Shown here: one piece after another, positions 10,531 to 21,858 of the stretch
How positions within the stretch are numbered: position 1 is the first letter of the stretch
Layout of the letters: every line of letters starts with the position of its first letter
Source of the DNA: Ascarosepion bandense
Taxonomy: Eukaryota > Mollusca > Cephalopoda > Sepiida > Sepiidae
DNA length: 64,000 nucleotides
Assembly: GCA_037127315.1 (NCBI GenBank)
Contig: JBBBDQ010001122.1
Location: 7,933,501-7,997,500, forward strand
Direction of reading: 5' to 3'
Position numbers and translations under genes: made by a program
The notes under the pieces: generated by a model
Seen by the model: only the letters and a program-made list of their open reading frames with translations
The model's database searches: none
Told to the model about the DNA's origin: nothing

Positions 10531-10799
10531 TGATTATGCCACTAAATATCAATGTTTTGTTTCATTATCCTTACTCTGTTGGTCTTGCCCCAACTCTCAT
10601 ACGTTCTTTATTGCGAAATTTGGTTAAAGGAAATTAATCTATTTATAAATTTATAAATTTATTAATTGCGAAGAAGCTAACACTCATATTATTTTTCCTT
10701 GCATCGAAACATGAAGAACATTGCAGCTGAAGTATTAACATTTTCCCAGATAAATGCAATCACACTATCGATAATGATAAGAAATATTTTTTCAGTTAA
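10531..10799. other. Unassigned AT-rich spacer
   Basis: No recognisable feature. Confidence 0.5.
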
Positions 10800-10975
10800 T
10801 AGGTTGTCGCTTCTTTCTGCGGTAGACTGGTTGACAACCGGTTTGTCTTGCTATTTAACCCATAGATGAGGTAAAAAGAAAAGGATTCATACGTTTCTAA
10901 GAGTATTTGTAAGTAAATAAATGTAATGAGATCGACCGGAATTCGAACTCGGTACTCGATTATTCATTCGGAGAC
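10800..10975 (-). mobile_element. SINE-T partial copy
   Basis: On the minus strand the tRNA head (B-box-like GAGTTCGAATTCC at about 10939-10951) and the body to CTGCGGTAGACTGG (plus strand) are present. The 3' hairpin tail is missing. Confidence 0.75.
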
Positions 10976-11005
10976 GTTATTAATTATAAATCACCCTTTT
11001 TTCTA

Positions 11006-11296
11006 TTATGTGCTGTGTTCCTTTAGGACGTAGGCGATAATAGCCCTTCGTATGTTCTTGTCTCTTGTAGTTCTTAATATTTTTGTATTACCCCCAAACT
11101 CTGCTCTGTCATCTATTTGCTTAAGCTCATCAAGCATGTCACGTGCCCATTTCCCCTGTCTCACTTTCCTTCTGTCTGTCCTGCGTGTATCAGATTTTCT
11201 AAGCCCTTTCTTATTACTGGTTCCAGAAAAATCAACTATCACTTCCTGTTGAAGATCAAATAAATATTGTTTGTTTATCATTTGCGAAGGCCACAA
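11006..11296 (-). mobile_element. LINE-B 3' terminal coding fragment
   Basis: A minus-strand frame of about 96 residues covers the extreme C-terminus of LINE-B, ending ...RAIIAYVLKEHST at the position where other copies end YVLKGQGT. It is diverged from the main subfamily (GKWARDMLDELKQID instead of ITYLQGLIRWMTE). Confidence 0.7.
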
Positions 11297-11454
11297 AAGA
11301 TTTTCTTTTGTTAATTTTATTACTCATTATTAATCTCTAATTGCACCGAGTAAGATTTGTGATTAGAAAAGATATTCTATTGGTCAGTTAACTTTCATAT
11401 TGTTTTAATTTATCAATTCTATTATTAAATATTGTTCGTAATATCTAACTAATT

Positions 11455-11890
11455 TATGTTTGAGGAGTTTGAGTTCTGTTTAACAGCATATCAACCTCTG
11501 TGGGTTATTTAATGCCCAAAAGGTAGGGTTTTAAGATATTTTTTAATATTCAATTACAGTGAGAAGGTTGATTTTGTCAGATTTTGTTGAAAAATTTATT
11601 ATTATTATTTTTTTCTTAAAAAACGTTTTATGGTTACAATTTTTTCCTTCAAAAATATATTGTTGGTAATATTTTTAATTCAAAAACGTATATTTTTCTA
11701 TAAAAGTCTATTTTTATACTTTCATAGAGTTTTGACGTTAGTGTGAAGATCAAACTATTTGCCCATAGTTGGGACCCTAACAGGTGCTACCACCCTGGGT
11801 CAGCAATTAAAAGGTGTTTCCATGCTCCTCACAACCTCCCAATCAGAGGCCTTGCTGCTGGATGCAGTTTATTGTTATACCTAGGATTAC
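11455..11890 (-). mobile_element. Family C element, shortened internal array
   Basis: The same order as at 9.0 kb (tail at 11460, internal TTGGTAATATTTTT units at about 11640-11700, conserved TAGTTGGGACCCTAACAGG at about 11766, head at about 11870), with only about three internal units. Confidence 0.8.
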
Positions 11891-11913
11891 CTAATTTATG
11901 AACAAATTTTTAT

Positions 11914-11917
<4 letters not shown>

Positions 11918-11966
<49 letters not shown>
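11918..11966. repeat. (TA)n microsatellite
   Basis: About 24 TA dinucleotides next to LINE-B. Confidence 0.95.
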
Positions 11967-11969
<3 letters not shown>

Positions 11970-12097
11970 ATAACAAAGTGAAAAAAGTTTCCTTGTGACG
12001 CATTTTGTTTTCTTTTAGGATGTCAAAGGACAAAACGCACCATAAAATAACTTTTTCCACTTTGTTATGAATATTTCCCCTAATATTGTTACTGATA

Positions 12098-12785
12098 TTA
12101 CAAGAACCGAATGCATGGTCATCAGTAAAAAGAGCAACCCAAAATGCCAAATACAGGTGAGAATACTAAAATCAAGCAGGTACAAAAATTTAAATAGCTG
12201 GGAAGTTTCTAACAGAAGACGGAAAGTGCGACACTGAGATCCGAAGGCGAATTGGCATGGTGAACGATGCGTTCCAGAAGCTGAGTAAAGTATTAAGACA
12301 CAGGAAACTTTCACTAGAAACAAAGAAGAGAGTACTGGATTGCTATATGATGTCAGTTCTTCAATATGGCAATGAATGCTAGACAATATCATCAAAGATG
12401 AAGGAAAAACTTGAAGCAGTTGAAATGTGGTTCTACAGAAGGATGCTGCGAATATCATGGATCAAGCATGTAAGGAATGATGAGGTATTGGAAATGATGA
12501 AAACGAAAAGGAAATTAATACTGAGCATCAGAAAGAGACAGCTGAAGTTCCTGGGATATGCAATGAGGAAAGAGGGCTTGGAGAACCTGTTACTAACAGG
12601 CCAGATAGAGGGAAAAAACAGGGGAAAGCAGCGGATAACATATTTGAAGGACCTGATCAGGTGGATGACAGAACGAGGGTTGCGTGGTGTAACAGGAGAG
12701 ACGTGCTAAAAGCCACCAGGGATAGGGAAACGTGGAAAACCATAATCGCCTACGTCCTGAAAGAACAAGGCACATAGAAGAAGAT
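12098..12785 (+). mobile_element. LINE-B fragment, reverse-transcriptase C-terminal region
   Basis: The frame begins at ECMVIS-like coding (about 12108), has an amber codon in FKYLG (TAG near 12198) and another in the NECWT segment (12380), then is open 12398-12709 with MWFYRRMLRISW and LKFLGYAMRKE. It ends AYVLKEQGT and a short GAAGAA tail at about 12776-12784. It is a multiply broken pseudogene copy of about 220 codons. Confidence 0.85.
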
Positions 12786-12790
12786 TGTTA

Positions 12791-12792
<2 letters not shown>

Positions 12793-12841
<49 letters not shown>
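12793..12841. repeat. (TA)n microsatellite
   Basis: It separates LINE-B from the Tc1/mariner fragment. Confidence 0.95.
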
Positions 12842-12846
<5 letters not shown>

Positions 12847-12861
12847 TTTTTGTTTGAACAT

Positions 12862-13230
12862 TATTCATAGGATGAGGTTTCCAGTTTCATAATGTTAAAG
12901 TTGCAACTGAATGGTATGAGGAACATTCAAGTGAAGTAAAACATTTATCTAGTCACCACAGTCGCCGGATCTGAATATCACTGAACATTTACTGTTCATT
13001 TTAGAAAACAAGCGAGGTGTCTATCCTCCACCATCATCATTGAAAGAATTGGAGAATGTTTTAGCTGAAAAATGGATAACAATTCCTCTAGAAACAATTC
13101 AAACTTTCTACGAGTCGATCCAGTGCAGAATTCAAGCTGTATTTATTGCTTAAGGTGGTCTTTTTTTTATATGGAAATAAATTTGCTTTAAATTTCAAGG
13201 TATTTCCGTTATTTTCTCCACTCCCTCTAT
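12862..13230 (+). pseudogene. Tc1/mariner transposase C-terminal remnant
   Basis: Two frames are needed. At 12879 onward FQFHNVKVATEWYEEH corresponds to the FQ-DNA block, where the aspartate is not retained (H-N). After a frameshift near 12950, 12956-13153 is open with PQSPDLNITEHLLF and ends at TAA. SPDLNITEH matches the motif surrounding the last acidic catalytic residue of Tc1-type enzymes, including the N-I-T-E spacing. Downstream AT-rich sequence to about 13230 may hold the terminal inverted repeat. The 5' half is absent. Confidence 0.8.
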
Positions 13231-13397
13231 ATATATATAACGTCATCCTTCTTTGATAATTTCGTTAAATTCCAACCTGTAGTTTTTGAATAGGACGGAA
13301 AATTATCACCTGGTTAATAATTTGAAATGCATCATTTCGTATGGCATAAGTAGACTTTGGTCCTGTTCTTTGAGACATGTTTTGGTGTCTTGGAACA
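13231..13397. other. Unassigned spacer
   Basis: Nothing recognised. Confidence 0.4.
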
Positions 13398-14030
13398 TTT
13401 TTTTTTAATCATTTCACCCCGAGCAAGGCAGAAACGCCACTGATGTGCAGGGGGTTACATAAATGTAGAAAGATTAATTAGAAAAGAGTGAGGAGTACAA
13501 GCTAGTTAGAAAGGAGCAATAGAAAGCTGAGAAAGCAGGTGCAATGACAGATACATGGGCGGAGAGAAAGTGAAGATTATACAGAGGAGGGGAGAGAGCT
13601 AGTGTCCAGTGGTTAGTAGGTGAGTATTAACTTTGCTTTTAAATTTCTGGAGGTCGTAGCCGTCAGGAAAGCAAGAATACGGGAGTGAGTTCCACAGGCG
13701 GGAAGTGCGAGAGAGGAAGCTGCAGGAGTAGAATTGTCGTCTGCATTTGGCTAACCTGACTGTGAATGGGTAGGACCCAGTTGCCAGTCTGGTTGCACGG
13801 GTAAACACCTATTGAGGAGGCATCAGTGACTTAAGCTCATCCGAGCAGAAGCCATGAAAGTATTTATAGAAGAGACAGAGGGAGGCCACATTTCGACGAT
13901 GGGAAAGTGGCTGCAGTCGAGTCGCCAGATCAGTACCTATCACATTACAGACTCTCCTTTGGAGCTTGTCAAGAACACTGAGGAGAACGGCAGGGGCACC
14001 TGACCATAAATGGCAGCAGTACTCCATACA
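13398..14030 (-). mobile_element. LINE-A copy with split C-terminal frame
   Basis: The poly(A) end is at about 13398. Minus-strand coding runs from about 14027 (MEYCCHLWSGAPAVLLSVLD) to 13599. An in-frame stop at 13806-13808 divides it into 72- and 69-residue frames (SLMPPQ stop, then MFTRATRLATGSYPFTV). Otherwise it is well preserved, so one nonsense change accounts for most of the damage in this part. Confidence 0.85.
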
Positions 14031-14715
14031 TTCTATTTCATTATACGTTATTGTGCTGTATTTGTATATAATCTTTTATCACACACACATTAAACCACAG
14101 AAATGAATTGACAGTTTTATGTAAACACCGTAACTATTTACCTTTCAAAATTTAATTAATTATAATTTTCATTTATAATTTATGCTCTAATATTACATAA
14201 CAATTATTTTATTAAAAATTAATGACCCACACAATACTTATTTGGTTTCCATAACTCCAATACACTTTTGTATACCATAATTACTTTATTAAAATTTTAA
14301 CCTAAATAATTTATCCTCTTTAACAAATACAGTAGCAAAAAAATTAAAATTCAAAAACCTAAAATTTGACTTGTTGTCAAAAACCAATGTCTACACTTTT
14401 GAATAGTATATATTTAAAGTATGTATCTTTCCTAGACAAATAAAAAGTGACATCATTTCCTTCATGTGACTTCAATGTTCAACTTCATAGTTCAACCTAA
14501 TTTTTACATTTGGTTGAGTAATACAGACAAAGCATGTTGTTTAACTTATTCCAAACACCCCTCCTTAACTTTCCAAATAGGCATGAATTCATTCTATATT
14601 TTTTTAGAATAAATCATTTTCCCCATTTTTTGAAAATATCACCTGAAGAAGAAAATTAATGTTTTTCTATTTTCTATAGTGATATAATTTTATAAACTAT
14701 TTTAATAAAAAAATT

Positions 14716-14719
<4 letters not shown>
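14031..14719. other. AT-rich stretch without recognised features
   Basis: Long A/T runs; no reading frame, repeat or RNA seen. Confidence 0.6.

Positions 14720-14775
<56 letters not shown>
14720..14775. repeat. (TA)n(TG)n microsatellite
   Basis: About 20 TA units followed by about six TG units. Confidence 0.95.
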
Positions 14776-15180
14776 ATGAAAATATGGATCAGGACCTGAT
14801 CAGATGATAAAAGAAAGAAAGAAAAAAGAAAGAAAAAAATAAGAAACCTATCTCAATAGTGTTTCACTTTTATTAAAGCGTCATTAAAAATCAAGAGAGA
14901 ATAAAAATAACAAAAAAATCATAAAATATGGTTATGTTATTATTCTGGATTAGTTCTTATTGGTCAGTAATATATTTTGAATGGTAAAATGTGAAATAGT
15001 GTAATTACGTGTTTGAGAAGAAACGAGTGTCTGTCTAGGTGTATGTTGGACGGTAAGGTTAATTAATGTGTATTTATATGTGTGTTTCCTGTGTATTAAA
15101 TATATGTGTAAAAATATTTGGATGATAAGGCGTGTGTTTGTTTGTGAAGAAAAGCATTTCTGTCTAGATGTTATGTTTTT
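14776..15180. other. Unassigned AT-rich spacer
   Basis: A short GAAA-rich patch at about 14811-14840; otherwise nothing recognised. Confidence 0.5.
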
Positions 15181-15360
15181 TTAAATTTTTTTTATAATCA
15201 TATCACCCCAAGCAAGGCATTTTACTGCCACTGTTGAGTAGGAGGTTACATAAGAAAAATGTTATGAGAAAGAGTGACAGGTTACAAGAGGTGTCTAGAA
15301 GTGGGTAAGAGAAGGATGAGAAACCGTAGACTGAAAGAAAAATGAATGGATGTAAGTCAA
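15181..15360 (-). mobile_element. LINE-A 3' UTR fragment
   Basis: Minus-strand poly(A), tail CCTTGCTTGGGGTGATATG, then 3' UTR only. It ends abruptly at family D sequence at 15361. Confidence 0.75.
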
Positions 15361-15880
15361 ATTTTGATTTCCTGGTATCGATATCAAAGAAGTTTTTTTC
15401 GTCGTAAACTGAATTTTGAAGGCGAAATAAGTCCTCTGAGTAAATGCTATCATGGCTGAGACTAAGAACTACAATTATACCTACTTAAAGCCAAACCCGA
15501 AGCAAAAACTAAAATAAAAGGGCTGAAAAAAATACAGGCATACAGGCAGATAAACAGACACACACACAAACATCTTGCCTTATATATATATATATATATA
15601 TTATCGATTTTCTGCACTATTATAAGAACTGCAACCCTGAAACTTCTGAATATTGTTTCTTATGTCTTTGTCTATGAGTGTATCAAATTTGATTAAAATC
15701 GGACCACTCCTTCTATAACCCGATTTTTTCGATTATCGATTTTTCGATATTTATCGGGGGTAGTGAAGAACACTCGCAGACGCTTATAGTACAACTGTAT
15801 AAATTTTCAAGAAAATCGGTTCAGCCGTTTCGGAGTCTATCGGTAACGGACACACACACACACACACACACAGTTCTATT
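15361..15880 (-). mobile_element. Family D fragment joined to family E
   Basis: 15361-15600 is an inverted D fragment containing ACTAAGAACTACAATTATAC and a (CA)n end. From 15600 it continues as family E: TTATCGATTTTCTGCACTAT, AATCGGACCACTCC, GGTTCAGCCGTTTCGGAGTC and a terminal (AC)n at about 15851-15872. No CTAG hairpin end is present here. Confidence 0.7.
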
Positions 15881-15998
15881 TATAAATATGTTTAGATTTT
15901 ATCATTTTTGTTATTAATTTTTCCACGAAATAAAAGTAGATCTTTCAAGAAAGGTGATATGTTGTCAGAATCTGGATGCAAATTTATTAGCGACTTTT

Positions 15999-16717
15999 AT
16001 TTTTTCTATAATCGTATCGCCCCAAGCAAGACATTTCACTGCCATTGTTGTGCAGGGGGCTGCATAAAAGGAAAGTTATGAGAAAGAGTGACAGGTTACA
16101 GAGGGTGTCAGGAAGTGGGTAAGAGAATATTGATGAGAATAGAGTGGATGGAGAAAGAAGCATGAGAGAGAGAGAGAGAGAGAGGATGCAAGTTAGCGAG
16201 ATAAAAGATAACTGTTGACTTTACATTTAAACTCTTGGAGATTGTAGCTGTCGAGAAGCAAATAAACGGAAGAGAATTCCACAGGCAGGAAGTGCGAGAA
16301 AAGAAGCTGATGGAGTAGAATTTGCGTTAACATTTTATTGGTTTCACAATAAAAGTGTAGGAACTAGTTGCTAATCTTATTGGTTTGAGTAAATTCACAT
16401 ATAGGGGCCACCAGTGAGCTAAGCTCATCGGAGCAGAAGCCGTGAAGGTATTTGTAGAAGAGACACATTGCTCCGGTGAGAAAGTGACTGTATCCGAGCT
16501 GCCAAGTCAGGATCGATCACATTACAGATTCTCTGTTGGATTTTGTCAAGGACCCCTAGGTAGATAGCAGGAACATCCGACCAGATATGGCAGCAATATT
16601 CAATGCACGGGCAGATGGTAGATTTGTATATGAGCAGGATTATTTTAGACGGGAAAAACTTCCTGGCCCTTCACAGAGAACCGACCTTCTTCACAGCAGA
16701 TTTAGCTATGGATTCTA
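15999..16717 (-). mobile_element. LINE-A copy with (GA)n in its 3' UTR
   Basis: The 3' tail is at about 16010-16030. An (AG)n run at 16167-16184 lies within the 3' UTR. The coding part (16230-16717, minus) matches the family from the DILHIYKSTIRP-like stretch to the C-terminus but has several stops and frameshifts. It ends in (TA)n at 16717. Confidence 0.8.
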
Positions 16718-16915
16718 TATATATATATATATATGTAGGGGGGTATTAGTAAGAAAAACATATATGTATATGTATATGTGTGTGTCGTTACTGTACACAG
16801 TTTTGGGCTTCCGCTGCCAGTCATGGAATATATCACCGCAGATAAATAAACAAATTCTGGGCGAAGTTATTCTTAGTTTAATAAACAAATTAAATCCTAG
16901 GGTATGTTGTTTCGG

Positions 16916-17290
16916 TCTTCTATGTGAGTTGTCTCTTCAGGGCGCAGGCAATCATGGCTTTTCACATCTTCCTATCATTTTTAGCTCTAAACACCGTGTT
17001 ACTCCTCCCAAACCCTGCCTTGCCATCTACTTGCTCAAGCCCATCAAGTATGTCATGCGTTGCTTCCCCTGTCTCTCTTTCGATCTATCTCTCCTCTGAG
17101 TAACAAATTCTCTAAGCCCTCTTTCCTCACTACATGTCTCTGAAACTTTAGTTATTTTTTTCTGATGTTAGCTATAAATTTCCTTTTCTGTCCATTCTTT
17201 CTAAAACCTCACCGTTGCTAATATATTCTGTTCATGCTATCCTCATTATCCTTCTGTATAACCACATTTCCGTCTATTAGTATTGACGAA
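16916..17290 (-). mobile_element. LINE-B diverged C-terminal fragment
   Basis: On the minus strand, AGAAGGATAATGAGGATAGC (about 17255-17236) aligns with the MWFYRRMLRI region and GAAGAC...CTTCTATG with the 3' terminus. The frame is heavily broken, an older copy than those at 29.4 and 54.6 kb. Confidence 0.7.
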
Positions 17291-17940
17291 GCCAGAAGTA
17301 CGAATAATTGATCTGCGGATTTTATCGTTGCCCATCCAAGCCATTTCTTCTCATCTAAGTGAGAAAAAACTATCAGAAAGACAATCACTGGTTTCTATGC
17401 ACATTACGCCTAATTATGCTGCCTTTAAAAAGAAACAAAATGGCTATGATTGATTACTTTAATAACATGTCTTCGTTGTCGTTTGTTTGGTTCATTTTGA
17501 GTGCATAGCTATTTCCACATGAATATGGCTGCCCTTCCGATGACCGACTTCGACCCCCTGCTGCGGCGAATTCTTCTGCATTTTCCGCAGTGCCTGTCTG
17601 CGACACTGCCTGCTTTCGAAACCACGCTATAATACAATAGATCTGATATAAATAATTTACCAATGATTTTCATTGTTGAACAACGGCTCGTCAGTTTTGA
17701 GTTGCCGGCTGCTGGCTTTACGCTACAGGCTTTCTTATCAAACTTAATTTACTTACTACCAACAAAGAATGAAAAAACACATAAATAAATAAAACAGACT
17801 TTAGTGATGTCTTCGGATTTAGCTAGAAAGTACTGCTTCGTTTTTGCAATGTGCTACTTTACGTACCCCAAATAAAGTTAGTAAAATATCCATCCACCTT
17901 CCTTCTGCCCTGTGCTGATTGTTTTCAACAGTATTTTAAC
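17291..17940. other. Unassigned spacer
   Basis: A 69-codon minus-strand frame (17663-17454) sits here, but nothing in it resembles a known domain and I do not call it a gene. Confidence 0.5.
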
Positions 17941-18165
17941 GGTCCTGGGTATGGCAATAAACTGCATCCGGCAGTAAGGCCTCTCATTGAAAGGTTGTGA
18001 GAAGCATGGGACCACCTCTTAATTGCTGTTGTGCCCAGGTCCACCCTGACCCGGGGTTGTAGCACCTGTTAGGGTCCCAGCTATGGGTAAATAGTTTATC
18101 TCCAAAGTGGGGTTAAAACACAATAGCACCTGTTATATGCAGTTTACCGTCATACCCAGGACTCA
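17941..18165 (+). mobile_element. Family C head with inverted copy of its own 5' end
   Basis: Head and conserved block (TGCATCCGGCAGTAAGGCCT, TAGGGTCCCAGCTATGGG) at 17941-18125. Instead of the internal array, 18126-18165 then carries the reverse complement of the head (TGCAGTTTACCGTCATACCC at about 18138). This leaves a fold-back structure of about 185 bp. Confidence 0.75.
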
Positions 18166-18500
18166 GTAGTATTTTGAATAATCTCACAGCTATAATTATT
18201 GAAATCTAATATTTTTTATTTTTTATTTTAAAGACAGAATTTACACCCCATATTTAAGCGTCTTTGTACATCTTCCAGTGATTAAAATTCTCTTAGTTGT
18301 CAACTACAGATTTAAAGACGAATCTGCGTTGGTATTTAATCCATAGCTGGAAGTAAGAGATGTTTTTGTTTTACGAATATATAGATCTTTTGGAAAGTCT
18401 TTACACACTTTATGTCCCAGAAATATAATAATTGCACGAATGCAAGAAAAATTGAGGAAAAACCCAATCACAGTAACTTGTCAGTTGAACTCAATAAAAA
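18166..18500. other. Unassigned spacer with possible SINE-T trace
   Basis: ATTTAATCCATAGCTGGAAG at about 18334 resembles the SINE-T body in reverse, but too little remains to call a copy. Confidence 0.4.
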
Positions 18501-18503
18501 AAT

Positions 18504-18557
<54 letters not shown>
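18501..18557. repeat. (CA)n(TA)n microsatellite
   Basis: Mixed dinucleotide run; the short open frames across it are artefacts. Confidence 0.95.
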
Positions 18558-18560
<3 letters not shown>

Positions 18561-18659
18561 TCTCATTACGATTGAGCTCTCTGGAGAAGAAAATTTTAAA
18601 AATAGTTTCCACTTCTGTTATATGCGTGACTCTTCAGAAATGAATTGAGTTCTTTCGTT

Positions 18660-18850
18660 GACTGGCGTGTGTATACACTGTTTATATACAAGACGTTAAA
18701 ATTTCCTTTCTCTGATTCCATGTGTCGATGGCTTAGGGAGTAGCGACTCCAACTGACACCAAATCGGTCGAGTTTCGATCCCTGCCAGAGGCAAGTGGAT
18801 GTGTCTATCCACACTGATGAACTGCGAAACAGTCGTGTATGGGGATGACA
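18660..18850 (+). mobile_element. Second tRNA-like SINE head
   Basis: 18722-18790 has an A-box-like GATGGCTTAGGGAG and a B-box-like GAGTTTCGATCCCTGCC at about 39-bp spacing. It differs from SINE-T. It is preceded by GGCGTGTGTATACACTG (about 18664), a motif also found next to (TA)n at 6450. I see no complete cloverleaf, so a SINE head is more likely than a functional tRNA. Confidence 0.5.
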
Positions 18851-19118
18851 TATATATGTATATGTGTTAAAATATTTTTACAGTATGCTAATATTATGTG
18901 TAAAAGTGCTCAATATAAGAGACAGAGCGTTTGTAATTGTGTAAATATAAACGTGGCCCATGAAGTTGTGGTAACACCGAGCAAGCGAGGGACCGGATGT
19001 TTGCCCACAGAGATCCAGAAAGCAAATGACTAAAACTGGTCTTTGCGCATCTGGGCTCCACCGAGAAGTTCCAGAGGTAAACCAAAAATAAATAAATATC
19101 AAATTCTTTTGACGGACA
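18851..19118. other. Unassigned spacer
   Basis: No recognised element. Confidence 0.4.
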
Positions 19119-19552
19119 TGTAGCGGAACTCTGAATCCTGTTGATTGGTCCTCAAATCGTAAAAATTCAAAATACGTCAGAAAAACTCGTTTCTTTGAGC
19201 CACCCCACGTGACTGGATAAATATTTAAGGATGATCACTAACCGGTCACAGAGGTCATTTCAGAGGAGGCGGTTCGCTGACACACATCTAAGATGTAACT
19301 CTCAACTTCAAGTGACCCGGACATTGTCCTCTCTTTCTCCTTATCTATCTCAACAATTACATCTACAAACAATTTGTACACACTCTTAATTCCTCAAGCT
19401 TATCATTGAATACGAACTCTACTCATAACTTCTTACTAAGGTTTATCATTGAACATTAATTTCTACAACTCTTGTTATTTCTTCTTTTAATAAATTTCTA
19501 TTTTACATTCAAAGTGTATATTTTATTATTCCTCTTTTGCACTAATTCTACA
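19119..19552 (+). mobile_element. Candidate solo LTR
   Basis: 434 bp beginning TGTAG and ending CTACA, a perfect 5-bp terminal inversion with TG...CA ends. It contains a TATA-like ATAAATATTTAAGG (about 19217), a pyrimidine-rich stretch and a TTTTAATAAATTTC polyadenylation-like signal (about 19485). The flanking 5-mers differ (GGACA and TATTC) and no primer-binding site follows, so a solo LTR is plausible but unproven. Confidence 0.4.
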
Positions 19553-20605
19553 TATTCCAATCTGCCAACGACCAACCTTTTGAGGAAAACCTTCTGATAA
19601 TAATTCTGATGATGAATATTATTGAACATAAAACTTGTAAGCTGTAGGGAGTTCGGTTAATTCTGACACAAGACCGAACAAAAGAAACATTAACCAGCTC
19701 CCTACACTTCAAAGTCAATACCAATCTTCGGCAGTTTGATTTATACCAAAACGCAGTCTTCAGGACTTCATAATCCAATTTTACACACTAACACACGCAC
19801 GCATTATATATATATAGTTGTATTTAGGTAGAATCCCTTCTGTAATACATGTTTTTTAAGAATAACTCGAGGCTGCACTTAGTTGTCAGAGACTATTTGA
19901 AACGCATGCCACGAAATCATTTTATATTCAGTGGGAGTTTATTCCATTATCACGCCTGCCATGACAACTTCTGGAACATATAATGTACGTAAATAAACAT
20001 GATATACATTACATGTTTTAGATGATTTATGTCAAGGTTACCTTGCAGTTAATTTAAATGATTTTAAATTCTTAGATGTTTTCTCGTTTTACACATTTTC
20101 GCTGCCAGATCGTATTATTAATCTCTTGTAGTCATGGCGAAAAAGTTAGAGATTGATTCATTTTCCCGAAAAGAATTCCATGGAGGCAGCAAACAAAATC
20201 ATTTAAATTGTTTGAATTTTGGCGTTCGTCGTGAGAAGTTAACAAATAAATAATACAAAAGCTGCGAATTTTCGTTTTGGTAAAAGAAAAAAAAATACTT
20301 TTGATATTTTATCCTTGGGAATAAAAAATGATAGAAATGTTTGATTGCGATTTGAATCAACGCGGATTCAGAATTCTTAGGAAAAACTAGGCCTTGGAAC
20401 GTGCCTGGAGATAGTACCAGACAAAAGAGTGAAATTCTTCAAAGACATTCAAATGAATAGCAGCCAATCAGATCGTCTTGTTTCTAGTTTTTCTTTTTTT
20501 CTTTTTTCTTTTTAAATTGAGCTTAAGCGAAATAATAATGCCGTTTCTGTGGAGTGTTTTTGGACCCTAGGGGAAATTTGCTACGCGTTTCGAGAAAGGG
20601 AGAGA
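19553..20605. other. Unassigned stretch
   Basis: About 1 kb without a recognised element; a short (TA)n at about 19805 and T-rich patches near 20490. Confidence 0.5.
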
Positions 20606-20607
20606 GA

Positions 20608-20651
<44 letters not shown>

Positions 20652-21199
20652 CAATGAAAAGCGTGAAGAAAAAGTAATAATGAAAGAAAATAAAAAGGAA
20701 TAATAATGATAATAATAATAGTAATAATGAGGATGATGATGAAGAAGGAGAAATAATAATAAGAATAAGAAGAAGAAATAATAATTATGAAGAAAGAGAA
20801 TAATAGTAATAATGAAGAAGAAATGACAGTAAAAAGACAGTGTAATTATAATAAAGAAATAATAATAATAATAAAAAGAAGAAAAACGAAGAATGAAGAA
20901 GAAATAATAATAATAATAATAAAGAAGAAGAAAAAGAAATAATAATGTTAATGAAGAAATAATAATAATGAAGGAAAAATAATAGTAATAATAATAATAA
21001 TAAAGAGGAGGAAATAATAATAATAATAAGAAGAAATAAAATTGTTAATGAAGAAATAATAATAATGAAGAAAAAATAATAAAGAGGAGGAAATAATAAT
21101 AATAATAAGAAGAAGAAGAAGAAAAAGAAGAAGAAGAAGAAATAATAATGAAGACAGCGAAAAATTAATAATAATAGCAATAATAATGAAGAAATCGAG

Positions 21200-21255
<56 letters not shown>
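20606..21255. repeat. (AAT)n / (AAG)n compound trinucleotide tract
   Basis: AAT, AAG and GATAAT triplets over 650 bp, with clean (AAT)n at 20609-20648 and about 21205-21254. The second clean run abuts family D. Poly-leucine and poly-tyrosine frames on the minus strand are by-products. Confidence 0.95.
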
Positions 21256-21261
21256 TACAAT

Positions 21262-21763
21262 AAAAGGCTGAAAACCTGATTTTGATCAACCCGATAGGAT
21301 ATCGGGGTATCGATTTCCAATATCAGAGTCAAATAAGTCATCCAAGGATAAACTAGCCTAAGTAAGTCCATGGAAACTTATCGTACTCTTCGGGAGTAAA
21401 ATTGGAGAAAATGAGCCATATTGATGTTTGAATATCGGTTTTTGATCAGATTCGATAGAATATCGCGGGTATCGATTTCCGATTTCGGGGAAACTGAGTC
21501 GTCTAAGAAGATCTACTAATGCTTGAAACTAAAAACTAATTTTATCAGGTTAGAGCAAATACTGCTGCAAGAACTACGATAAAAGGGCTGAAATTATGAT
21601 CTTAATCAAACCTGATCGGATATTCGGTTATCGATTTCCGATATCGGAAGGAAATGGGGAAAAAATAAAAAAAATAAGTAGCCGATGACCTGACCGGAAG
21701 CCTAAAAATATTTGTGTGAAGTTTGGTGAGAATCGGATAAAAATTGTGGATTTGTATGGAGGA

Positions 21764-21811
<48 letters not shown>

Positions 21812-21830
21812 TATCTTGCCTTTTATATAT
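21262..21830 (-). mobile_element. Family D element with (AC)n end
   Basis: Inverted relative to the copy at 1.2 kb: internal GATATCGGGGTATCGATTTC motifs (about 21298, 21461 and 21615), then GTGTGAAGTTTGGTGAGAAT (about 21714) and an (AC)n run at 21767-21808. The hairpin-CTAG end of this copy is missing; its left side joins (AAT)n. Confidence 0.75.
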
Positions 21831-21858
21831 ACTAGCGGAACCCGTGGAATTTCCACGG
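21831..21858 (-). mobile_element. Helitron-like 3' terminus of a second family
   Basis: On the minus strand a perfect palindromic hairpin (CCGTGGAA, one base, TTCCACGG; 21842-21858) is followed by six bases and then CTAG|T (21835-21831). Hairpin, short gap, CTAG and a following T are the hallmarks of a Helitron end. The body would lie to the right, where I cannot delimit it. Confidence 0.55.

Noticed and set aside
12593..12775. Antisense frames across LINE-B and LINE-A copies (also 29443-30001, 54607-54921, 58405-58790)
   Set aside because: Shadows of the LINE coding strand.
17454..17663. 69-codon minus-strand frame
   Set aside because: No recognisable motif, no repeat relationship, length expected by chance.
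20785..21289. Poly-leucine and poly-tyrosine frames on the minus strand
   Set aside because: Direct translation of (AAT)n/(AAG)n; no composition or start context of a gene.
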